DNA of 64,000 nt from Heterobilharzia americana (lineage: Eukaryota; Platyhelminthes; Trematoda; Strigeidida; Schistosomatidae): assembly GCA_944470555.2 (NCBI GenBank), contig OX104134.1:52009890-52073889 (forward strand), read 5' to 3'. A program made the position numbers and the translations under genes. Below the pieces are notes generated by a model, which searched no databases, was not told the origin of the DNA, and saw only the letters and a program-made list of their open reading frames with translations. Position 1 is the first letter of the stretch, and each line of letters starts with the position of its first letter. Positions 11,890 to 21,869 of the stretch are shown piece after piece.

Positions 11890-12150
11890 GGTTGATAATG
11901 TATTCAACCAATCACCGGACTCATCGTGGTGCTATTTCACCGTAAACTATGCAACTTACCTACTAAGGGTGGTATACAGGTTTTCGTTATGCACAGCAAG
12001 ACGTAAAAAATGAGTGCTCACCACGAATTTAGCATCTACCTCAGCGGCTTACGATCACGTAGTCCTCACTCGAAGCTTCAGCACACTGCCACCTGAACAG
12101 AGGTTGGAGGGGGGTTGTAGGCAAAAATCTCTCGAACAAATACTTCGAAG
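11890..12150 (+). pseudogene. CR1-like endonuclease fragment, inverted relative to the adjoining RT
   Basis: On the plus strand the translation gives SPDSSWCYFTVNYATYLL, VVYR, and then SAAYDHVVLTRSFSTLP, where family members read 'AAYDHVVLAGDFNTP'. This is the central part of the LINE endonuclease; compare AAHDHTVLAGDFNTPAL in the antisense copy at 18727-19161. The GDFN motif is degraded to RSFS. It directly abuts the antisense RT that ends near 11870. Endonuclease and RT of what may be one insertion therefore point in opposite directions. Confidence 0.6.
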
Positions 12151-12199
12151 TAACTTTACGGCTACGAGACTTACAGGGGAAAATGGGGAAAATACCGGA

Positions 12200-13030
12200 T
12201 AGGGTCTTAATGGAAAGGGACATATAATATACATAATACAATATATAATATAATATCACAAACGATGCTCAAGAACGTCAATAGAAATAAGTAACGCATT
12301 GTTAGCTATCTCTTCCCTTAAAAAGGCGCACGTTATGGTGTGGCCACATGCCAAATCATCCGCAATAACTTGCTGGAATGACGAAATTCCGGAGGGGAAA
12401 ACCAACAGTTTCCCAAACCTAACCTTTTCATCTTGTACTTTGAGTCAATAGTCGCCACCACAAGTAACGGCTGGCATGTACTTTTATGCTTCTGTCGGAA
12501 ATAGCGAACAATAATAATTTCACCACTCTAAAAGTACGTCCAAACCTCTGTGTTTCGCGTGATACAACTCAAAATATCGCTGATTTCCTTTGAATTTCAT
12601 TGCAAGTCATGAAGCGCTGCTCTACTTTCCTTTGAAGTTATTCACATTCGCAGCCCACGAGTAAAGTTTTTATTCGCAGCTTATCCTCAGACTCACGAAA
12701 CGCGTGTATTTTGCGAATATTTGATAGTCGTACGTTGAGCAATACACAATTCAACTTGTTTCGCACAAGTAGCCGTTTATGATACAAACTTCAAAATTTT
12801 CACTTTTTCAGAGCTGTCTTGCACATTTGCCAACGTTAATGCCATGAACTAGGCCATGAATGTGGTATTTCAAACGAACGAAACCATGTGACCATGACCT
12901 TTACCCCCTGCCATGATCACATGTGACGTGCAGTACTCTTGTACAACGAAGGCAGACAAGAGACAGGCATATCTATCAGAGCAAGAAGCCAGTGAGAATA
13001 GCCAACCTTTGATTCCGCTTCCCACTGTCT
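12200..13030. other. no recognised gene; AT-rich microsatellite-like tract
   Basis: A tract of 'ataatataca' type repeats covers about 12224-12260. The rest shows no coding similarity on either strand. Confidence 0.4.
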
Positions 13031-15660
13031 CTACCGATCCCACGTCTTATCGAGTTCATCCAACACGTAGCCGCGGTACTTTGTAATACCTTCTTGTAAC
13101 CTCACCGGCGGTTCCGAAACCGTCATCCCATAGTGAGTCGAACTAGGTGGCATTGGCAACTGCAACTCAAGTCCTCTCCACAACAGATGAAGCGACATAC
13201 CGGCGGAGAGATGCATAATGCCACTTTTTGCTGGTAAAGAGCGTTGTAACGGCGTACCCCCACGCAGTTTCTCTTTTTGTTTCTACAAATGTGCGAAGTG
13301 ACGATCTGATTTTGCACTTCGTTCTTTCCGCCAAGCTACCGTCTTTGGAATAATATGCCATGGCCTGAGATTTGCGAACCCCAAGCGACTAGCACATTTG
13401 CCGTAGCACTGAACTTTCAGAACTTGAACCCTGACCTGTGTATCCGCCCCGTGGCTTCCTGACAGCAATCCACGTGTCCAGCTTCCCCTTCGCAGTAGTG
13501 TTGGTGCCTATGTGCTCCAATGGGTATAGCTTCGCACCATCTTGTGAAATAACCGACCGTTTCACACAATGACCCGATGATACCTGTGGCAACTATTTTG
13601 TTTGGATGCCAAGCCTTGATGTTGACTCAAGGTGCTTCTTCTCTTCCTGGCGAGTTTTTAGCCGCCCGAGAGCTACGTGGCCCCGGACGAAATGCAAGAC
13701 ATCCCGTTATTGTCCAAGCCACCTGTACCGCCGTTTAATAGCCAAGATCAACTTGTTTATTTCTTCGTGACCTGGGTCGCCGTCGACTCTTTCCATTGCC
13801 GCCGTTACGTACGATTGTAGCGTGACAACCCTACGAGCGTAAGTGCATAGGCTGCAATCCACTGTCAACATTCGGTCCTTAACTACCCATAGACGCCTTG
13901 TATCCCAGCCTCCACCCATAATATCAGTCCCTGCTGGTTCACCGGTTCTGTCCCGCAACACTGTATCGTGTACTCTTGTTCCAGCCTCCGTAACTTCTTA
14001 AAGGGCCCACTGTGGCCGACGAAGTTATATGGGCGACGCCTTGCAAATACGAATTTCTGCGCAAGAAGGGTGGTCACTGTGCCTTCTAAATGACCGTCGG
14101 TACGGTGCACCAGCATTCGTTTACTACTTCATGGGTCTGTTTCCGAGCTAAGACGCATGTTCCCGCCACCTGGCAGTTCGTCCTTCTGCGTCCCTAAAGC
14201 TTTGTAGCTACTGTAGTGCAAAGTGGTTTGTCCTCTAAGGTGGTATGTTCTGTGCTCACGAATACAAGTCACTACAGCCAATAACTTTACGTGTTACACA
14301 GTAATTTATCTCCGACCGACCTAAGCCGCCGCCGTCAAACTCAACGACGTGTTCTTTACCGCTCAGGCCTACTTGAGACAATGCAGAGCCAACAGCCAAG
14401 AGACTTCCGTCGGAATCTAGGTTGCACCTACCGGTGGTCGGAGATATGTCAGGGAAAGAAAAAAAGTGGCACCGGACACAATGAGTCTTTGGAGGTGGTA
14501 TAAACAAGTTGATGCGCCCCTGTCCTCCTAAACGGAGTATTTTCCCCGTAGGATGAGTTAGTGGCTGATCATACCAACGTAGTTCCAAACAAACCGACGA
14601 CGGTATGAAGCTCATCCAAGGAAACTGTACGGTTCATTGAAGGGCGTCACCACCAGCCAGTTTTTAACCGCAGCAACTTTCCGAGGATCACTCCAATCCT
14701 CACCTCCGCCCACTGCATGACCAGGGGACGTCACATCTTTCCTTAGCAAACATTGTTTATCCAGCTAAATTTTAGGACCGAAACCAGAAACGCGGAAACC
14801 GTCCGTAGCCGTTCCACATGTTTTTCATCCATGTGGCCGAGTACTGGTATCATCTCATTACACCACAGGGACACAGGGTATTGGATCCTTTAGGGCCTTG
14901 TACATTGGTCTCTGGAAAGTTACAGGGGATGTTCGTCAAACTTAAGGGTATGGTCGTGAATTCATTTAAGCCATTAAGTATTCCAAACGCGGTCTTTGGG
15001 TGAACAATAGGGTGTCCTTCCCCTCTGCCGTTATCCAGTAGCTGAATCAAATGTGTAGAACCACAGTGGTCCCGCTAGCGCTTCTAACGTCTTATCAATG
15101 TGTGGTAGTGGGTTTCTCCGCGTGGCCAAAATTAGTTTGCGTTAGTCTACGCATGAGCGAAGCCGTCCATTTTTCTTTCCGACTGAGGCAAGTGGTGAAG
15201 CCAATAGAAAATATGGTGGTGTGCTTATTTTTATTTTTAAAGTGTGTCCTGAATCATCCGTTCAGGTCAAGGTTGCAATTCTGCAGGCGCTGTTTGGACT
15301 GCTCGTCTAAAGGGTGCAGAATCCGCCATATCAACATGATGTTCTGCCCAGGTCTTCAGAAGTTCAGGCAACTACACCGGTGAACTCTTATAGGGCCTCA
15401 CTGACCATATATCTGCTAACATCTCCGCGATCACGTGGAGATGTAACGATGTAGGTTTACTGTTCCATCCCGACTGCACCTTACAGCCCGACATTGTAAC
15501 CATTTTTTCTTGTCATCGATATAAGTCTTACAGTGGTGTAGTAGGTCGCAGCCACCTATTAGATCCCACGCAAGACTACCCACGATAAGACAGGTATATA
15601 ACAACTGGCCACCCGTGCTTCCCCACAAAACTTATGACCACCCAGCCACTTGGACTGCTT
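13031..15660 (-). pseudogene. Ty3/gypsy pol remnant (protease end, RT, RNase H, integrase), antisense
   Basis: Read leftward, the complement contains the following in order. Around 15431-15628: GSLAWDLIGGCDLLHHC, like the C-terminal ILG.D.L part of retropepsin. Around 14850-15050: KTAFGILNGLNEFTTIPLSL (the RT 'FEF..MPFGL.NAP.TF' block). At 14640-14840: EKHVERLRTVSAFL and an LGHAV-like thumb. At 14256-14420: a SDGSLLAVGSALSQVGLS block, GKEHVVEF, and NYCVTRKVI (RNase H). At 13280-13470: FANLRPWHI with downstream FVETKRE (integrase, for 'RTTPWHPQ.DG..ER'). At 13031-13216: LLWRGLELQLPMP and EPPVRLQEGITKY. Many frame changes occur. It is a different gypsy lineage from the CsRn1-like copies. No LTR was recognised on either side. 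Confidence 0.72.
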
Positions 15661-16189
15661 ACCCATTGTCTGCGCGTAGCCGAAATTCTGGTGTGGCCGT
15701 TATGAGTACCGGCCTGAAGGCCTATTTTGAAACTGAAGTGCGTGGTGCGCCAGTATCTAAATCGATTTAGACACTCACCTTGGTTATATAATTGTGGATA
15801 CCTACCGATACTTCTGATAGCATAAATTGGTCCTTTGTAGTTAGCATAGCTAAAAACTCAAAATCCTTCCAATGAATGGACGGTTATATTACTAAATAGC
15901 AAACTATGCAGATGGACCAACAACGTCGGCTAGTTGTAACGTGAACTTTGAATGTTGCCCGCTTTTGTTGTTGACAGTGAGACCTACCTGTGTAATGGTA
16001 GGTGCACGTCCATGCTCATCTCATGATTTGAAGCAAATTTCAAGGAGGTTATGCGCATCAATAACTTAGTGTGTGGCTTATATGATACCAAATAATATTC
16101 TGCAAACCTTCGAGAATTATCACTTTGACGGTACTTGTGGACTGCTATCTTCAGTGTTCAACATCCAACATCAATAGCGCGAGCTCTAG
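15661..16189. other. no recognised gene
   Basis: This could hold decayed gag sequence of the antisense gypsy element to its left, since it lies just upstream of its protease. I cannot see a Gag motif. Confidence 0.35.
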
Positions 16190-16732
16190 CTTCTAGGTCT
16201 TGAGGCTTGGTTCTTTTTGTTCCATTGTACTCCTTCGATGGTTGCGGAATTCTTTGTGTCTTCCTGCTCGTAGTTTTAGAGGTAGTGCTTGTCTATTCGA
16301 AGGTATTTTATTTGCAAATTGTAGCTTTCTTTGTTTTTTGGGGGGCGACGGAGCTGCTGATAAGATCAGCCGACCGTTTGCAATTCCTGCTGTTGTAGGC
16401 ACCTGCAAGTTAGCATTAGGCGTTACTTAAAAAGTGATAGAAACAGGGTGAGTGGGGAATAAGAAAAAGAGGAGCGAAAAATACTTATGAAGAGATAAAT
16501 GTGACTAGTAGTAATACGGGGAGAGATGCTTCCTATTGCAGATACTAGGGTTGTGAAATACAAGGATAGAAGGGCGTATCATCCGTTGCCACTGACAAAT
16601 GTTCGCGGTAAGCCATTCGCGCTCACATGCTCATCCAGTAGTCGCTTGAAGGAGTTGGCTGATGTAGCTGTGGCCACTTCTTCCGGCACAGCGTCCCACA
16701 AGGTACATACTCTATAGGAGAAAAGTTGGCTC

Positions 16733-18200
16733 TTACTTTAGTCCTTGCCCTGTGATGGGGTAGCGGGTGGGGTTCCCGCAGGACTGCAGGTTTTGGACCG
16801 ATAACGTTGTCCTGTTTGGGTGGTCCACTTGGTGAATGATCTTGTAGGCTGTTGTCGGATCACCTCGTTTTCTTTGGTAACTTGGCGCAAACAAGTTGAA
16901 CCGTCTGAGGCGTAGCGCATATGTTTTGCCTGTTAGTCCAACAACCAACTTCGTTGCTCTTCTCTGTACCTTCTCGAGAGTGTTTCTGTCTCCCTTCGGT
17001 AGTGGGGGGCTATCGTGTTGAACACCTCTGGGTGTGGTGCAACATGGGTTTTGAATACGATAAGGAATAATTCTGGGGTTAACAATCCAAGCCGCCTTCT
17101 TTGAAAGTGCATATTGGCGTTCGCCTCAACTACCATTCCATTATAATTATCAGTAGTATCCAGCGTGTCAGAGTTCAGTCACAGGTCCTTTTCTGTGGAT
17201 AACCTAGTGAATGCGCATTTGTTAGGAGTGCAGATGGTTTTCATCGCCCCTGGTATGCAAAAACTCATCACCCCCCACTTCTCCGGTTTAAAGCTTAAAC
17301 CGTTTGCAGCTGACCAGGACCCCAGCGGCAACAGGTCGTTTTGGAGTGTCCTGGGATCCTCTTTGGCACCTATCGTCCTCCACATTTTTATGTCGTTGGC
17401 GAAAAGGAGGATAGATGAAATTTTAATGGCGAAATCGCTTATGGATCTTAAAAATAGCAGTGGCCCAAGGATCGCCCCTTGAGAAACTCTTGTTCTTGCA
17501 TTCCTCCAGGTTGACCGAATTCTGCTTACCTTGGTACAGAAATCTCTGTCCTCTAGGCATGCTGTAAACCGTACTAGGAGTGGGTCGGTGAGTCCCATTT
17601 TGCAAGTTTGACGAGCATAATGTGGTGTGGGACGCTATCAAAAGCTTTGGCCAAGTCCAAGGAGATAACATGGACTGGTTTTCTTTTGTCCCATCTGGTA
17701 GTCCAGTCATCCCAAGCGGTCATCAAGTTTGTGGCACATGACCGCCCGATTTTGAAGCCATGCTGGGTGGGGTGGATGATGCTGCTTCTGTTCAGGCAGT
17801 CCCAAACGATATCTGCAACCAGGGTTTCCAGTACTTTGGAAAGTATGGGGAGTAATGCTGTTGGTCTGCAGCTACACGGGTTCCTTCGATCTCCTCCCTT
17901 GAAGATTGGTGAAAGGATGACACGTTTTCATTCTTTAGGGAGTCGACTTACTTCCAGCGAGTGCGTGAACAGGTTGCATGTGGGTATGCTTAACAATTCA
18001 GCACAGTTGCGTTGGATAGCCGGTCTTGTGTCATCAAAGCATAGGGATTTCCCTATCCTCAACGTGAAGGTTTCGCAAACACTTGGTTTGACGAAACTTT
18101 TACGATCATCGGCTTTGTATTGCAGTCCTGGGACCTCGTTGAATTACTAGATGTTGACAGTGGATGTATTACTGGGTCGAGTTGCTCGTCAAATTGACTG
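16733..18200 (-). pseudogene. CR1-like reverse transcriptase
   Basis: Sense-direction motifs in order: a QHGFKIGRSCATNLMTAWDD block with a following SLDLAKAFDSVPHHIML (first catalytic Asp, in another frame), VSQGAILGPLLFLRSI (17423-17598), ILLFANDIKMWRTI, where FADD is expected, LGSWSAANGLSFKPEKW, and the C-terminal YALRLRRFNLFAPSYQRKRG with GDPTTAYKII. One catalytic Asp is replaced (FAND) and the frame changes at least three times. The family role is target-primed reverse transcription; this copy cannot provide it. Confidence 0.82.
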
Positions 18201-18726
18201 CTCAGTAGTTCGCTACCTCCGCTGTGCAAAGGTTCTCCAGCCGGCCCAATGATCAGGCTTGCGTTGCGACATGAACTGATACAGACATTTTGGATTGCAA
18301 CTTAACTGTTTAGCCAGGTCGCTTTGGTATGTATGCTTGTCATTATGAATTCTTATATTACATAAGTTGAGCAATATCTTTGGCTGTGAAAGTCTGATTC
18401 TTTGTGTGATGCACACCACCGATACCATGTCTTCTTTTTACCCCGTATCGGCCTTTCGGTTGCGCGGGTTACCCAACATCGTTTGGAAGGTGGCCGTCTG
18501 GTTATTTTTGGAACACTTTTCAAACACTCCAACAATATATCTGATATGTGTCCAGTGTTCGTCTATCGATAGTGACTGCCATTTTTGTGGCCATGCAGCC
18601 TCCAGGAATTCGTTGTTCATGAGATAGTAGTCTATTTTTGGTAACAGCGGAGCGATTCCGGCCTAACCATTGGTAACGCCTCCTTGATTATCACGGCGAA
18701 TCTCACCAATGCGTGGTCGTTTTTAC

Positions 18727-19350
18727 CTAGACGGGTTGGACATAGATATCGTCCACCAAAAGATTATAGTCTGTTAGAACGTGGTCGGGTGGTGATCTCC
18801 TTCCATCTGGCCCCCATCTGGTGTCTTCCGCAACCTTCTCTATCAGTCCTGCTGCCATGAACCTATTTCGAAGTTTGTGTTGGAAAGATATATGAACACA
18901 TATTACATCCCATCTCAGGTTGAGTGCCGGTGTGTTGAAGTCCCCAGCGAGAACTGTATGGTCATGGGCTGCCGAGGCAGTTGTTGAAATGGCACTGAGC
19001 AATTGTGCCTTATGCTCTGTCGTGCGAAGGGGAGGCCTGAATACCACTCCTGATAGGTACTCTGTTCGGTTTACGGTGAAATGGTCCAATAAGGGGTCCG
19101 GTAATAAGCCGAACACACCATCGGTCGCTTCCTTGACTTTTAGATGGGTGCTAATATACACTGCAACTCCTTTGCCTTATTTGAACTGCCTGTCCTTTTG
19201 AAACAGGGTCATGTTAGGCGAAGATATTTCCTCACCCACGATGTCTGCTGACAGCCATACATCAGTGATGAGAATTATATCTGCTTTCAGATTATATCAC
19301 ACTGTTTTTGGCTCCAGTAGTTCACTCCTCAGACCTCTTACACTGGCGTA
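18727..19350 (-). pseudogene. CR1-like endonuclease domain (EEP)
   Basis: The N-terminal strands (complement of about 19190-19350) read LTCFYASVRGLRSELLEP and ADIILITDVWLSADIVGEEI. The 144-codon frame at 18727-19161 continues with VAVYIST-type sequence, DHFTVNRTEYLSGVVFRPP, and HDHTVLAGDFNTPALNLRWD. The GDFN motif is intact and the fold order matches LINE apurinic-like endonucleases. The Glu of the usual 'TE.WL' is an Asp (TDVWLS). The stretch is split into two frames near 19165. Confidence 0.8.
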
Positions 19351-19564
19351 GAAGCATGTCAAGGGGCTACATCCTAGGCTTAGTGGGATATGGGAACTTG
19401 TTTGGAGGCTAGTGTGCCGTTGCATAGGATTCTTACCGCCACTTCTCGTTGGACTGACAAGCCTCCGTTTTTGGTCCCCCTCGGCATCCTGCCACTGGTG
19501 TGGCGGTATTGCTTATTGCACCTGCAGGTAGTTCGCTAGCCAGTTCTTTTCTGACCAGCACTGT

Positions 19565-19589
19565 NNNNNNNNNNNNNNNNNNNNNNNNN
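19565..19589. other. assembly gap (25 N)
   Basis: A run of 25 undetermined bases. A gap of uniform small size often marks a scaffold join, so the flanking DNA may not be truly adjacent. Confidence 0.99.
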
Positions 19590-19739
19590 TTCTTATAGAA
19601 CTTATAGACTAGTTTTTAGTCACTAGACAGTTGCTTTAGCGAAAACTGAGTGAAAATTTGAGGATTTTTAGACTGTAATTTTCACTGATAAAATACGACC
19701 CGTCGCTTTAGAACTAGTTTGCATGTAACCCACACCCAA

Positions 19740-19960
19740 CAGTAAGGATCAGAAGTCTGGAATAACGGTCCTCTAACTTACGTTGTGAATAGCATTAACC
19801 CCGGTGGGTTGGCGTCTGATGAAATCCCTCCTCGGATAGGAAATACTCAATCGATTTTCGATGATTGACACTACCTGTTTAGCAACCGAGTACAGCTGTG
19901 CATTGTAACAGACTACGAAGGCTGCAACCGACCAAAGACTGTATATTTGACCACTATCGT
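19740..19960 (+). pseudogene. RTE-2 family RT C-terminal scrap
   Basis: A short stretch reads NPGGLASDEIPPRIG, close to the 'S.GGLVSDEISARIQKARLAF' segment that follows the RT palm in this family. About 60 bases later, RVQLCIVTDYEGCNR is what one expects from a frame-shifted 'AVRSVLLYGCETW'. The match is brief and eroded. Confidence 0.4.
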
Positions 19961-20815
19961 CTTTGTGGCATCACTTATATAGGGTGAAACCTCCATATTA
20001 GTCCTAATTACGGGATTCTGAATGTCTACTGACTGATGTGTCCATGAAATGCTACAGGTCCCAAGTCACTGTCAATTCGAATGCTTATCTTCAACTAGAG
20101 GATGCAGGTTGAAGGAGAAATTACGAATCCATGGGGTCTTGAACGATGACTTGAGAAGTAGGCATGAGTAGGCTTCTTACACGGAGTTCATAAGACAATT
20201 GAAATAGTTGAGTAAAAACAATGGCAAATGTCACTCAAAACTGTGGTAGCAAAAGCCAGATCCAATAAGCGCCAGTTACTTCGGCTTATACAAATCGTCA
20301 GTAGTAATAAGCCTGGTTTCAGTATAACGGCATCTGAGACGTATATTTATGACTTTTAAGGACATTGAAAGCGCAGCGAAGCAAATTTTTGAAGCACATG
20401 AGGTTACCTACGACATAACTAATATCTGCTACAACCTCTACACTGTGTGACTAGATAATATTGACATACTGAATCTAGTGGAGATTTAAAATAGAATAAA
20501 AGTGCTGAGACATGGTAAGGCCTAAACGAGATACTTTGAAACATTCTAATTATACAGCAAACTAAACTGTTTTGTAGTTAAGGTAGACTAACTCCCATCA
20601 CTGAAATAAAATTATCATAGTATTAACCTTCAGAGAGTTGACTCAACATGAGTGAAGAAAAATATTATCAATTGCTTCTTAAATCTTAGCTCACTATTTT
20701 AATATACCTGTTTGAAAATTTTAGCAACCTTCCAGGTGCTCCATACAAGACTAACGGATAACAAAAGTGGACTTAACGTATGACCTTGAACAACAATGTG
20801 ATTGTTCAAGCTCCA
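19961..20815. other. no recognised gene
   Basis: AT-rich, with no long frame and no family motif seen. Confidence 0.4.
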
Positions 20816-20869
20816 AAACGTCACATCAACACGAAGAGGAAGAAAACTACTAAAAATAACAACAGACGG

Positions 20870-21260
20870 GCAGTCAGTATCAACATGAGACCTAACAACA
20901 CTGAGTAACGGTCCAAGTTGTCACATTCCCCATCAAGATACAAGATAGATAAGTGAAAAATAAGTAGAGAAAAGTAAGTTGTAGAAACTCCTAAGAGCAT
21001 TGAACTGATGAGATAAGATAAAGCACAAGTAAATACGATATGGAGGCAGAAAGCAACATCCAACTGTAACATTCACTGCTAGGTAGTTAGATACATTTGT
21101 CATGAGGGTGATTGAAACTGACTGATCGATTGATTGACTGACTAACTAACAAAATGAACGTAGAACTTTGCACACAGGTGCAAAAGCTCAAGATGCCACA
21201 CTCCACAGTAGTAAGCAAAAAACATGTGGATAGAAAAAAAGTGATATCAAGGCAGATGAA
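20870..21260 (-). repeat. dispersed repeat, two eroded units with a 'caacttg..ccaca' motif
   Basis: Units near 20918 ('ccaagttgtcacattccc') and 21190 ('aagatgccacactccac') are each followed by A- and G-rich sequence with 'gatagaaaaa' or 'gataagtgaaaaa'. Related units occur near 40410, 47030, 59672 and 63415. The units near 21 kb sit just downstream of an antisense RTE-2 C-terminus, so this may be that family's 3' UTR. Confidence 0.45.
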
Positions 21261-21339
21261 GTTGAGTGACAGAATAAACAATTTGTAGATAATTGTTAGC
21301 GCGAATATTTAAGCTTTAGATGTTGAAAAGTAAATACAC

Positions 21340-21620
21340 CCACATCAACATGATCAATTTTCATCCATGTCGCAGAGAGTCCTCACTACTCATCCCTTTT
21401 GTCCTGAGAATCCCAACCAGACAAGTAGTTTACATCTTCCAATATAGTTCATCGAGTGGTATCCCATAGTGGTCTGGCCATCCTGAACCCTCTGTCAACC
21501 TAATCCAACATCCTCTAGCATGACATGTCGAAGTACGCGGTGGCTCGACATGAGCAACATACGTCCAAGCCACCTCAGTTGACTAAGTTTCCCAACTGCG
21601 TCAACGGCCTCTCAAATGAC
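21340..21620 (-). pseudogene. RTE-2 family LINE, extreme C-terminus, antisense
   Basis: The complement reads LSQLRWLGRMLLMSSHRVLR, then HVMLEDVGLG, then MNYIGRCKLLVWLGFSGQKG. This matches the C-terminal 'RLRWLGHVLRMP.HRLPR..ML.GVG.GWK..RGGQ..TW' domain of endonuclease-RT LINEs of this type. One stop interrupts it. Confidence 0.65.
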
Positions 21621-21869
21621 AGCATCCGCACTGGAGGCCTTCTGGGCGAACAAAAATCGCCTGCCGTCTGGAGTTCGCATGCAGCCTGATAGATAGTAGA
21701 GCGAAAGGCTGAAACGAGAACAGAAAAAACTGGAACTAGTTGTACCTCCGAAAGACTGCTAAGTTGCGAAAAACGGTGAAGGGGCGGGGACTACTACACT
21801 GGTAGGAAGTACTTAGGTACGTTCCCAGCACCCACATCTTAGGGCCCAGCCGGCTGCAAGATAGAGAGA

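Larger units (their letters stand above)
16190..19564 (-). mobile_element. CR1-like LINE, long antisense copy running into the assembly gap
   Basis: The complement holds endonuclease (18727-19350), linker, RT (about 16960-18200), C-terminal domain (16733-17000) and a 3' UTR down to about 16190. The 3' end ('caagacctagaagc' in sense) matches the end of the antisense copy near 53470. The 5' side continues to the N-run at 19565, so any ORF1 is cut off. Frame changes are frequent, so it is a fossil, but it is the most complete CR1-like copy here. Confidence 0.8.

Noticed and set aside
17608..18150. 180-codon + strand frame
   Set aside because: The complement encodes CR1-like RT motifs here (SLDLAKAFDSVPHH), so this frame is a shadow.
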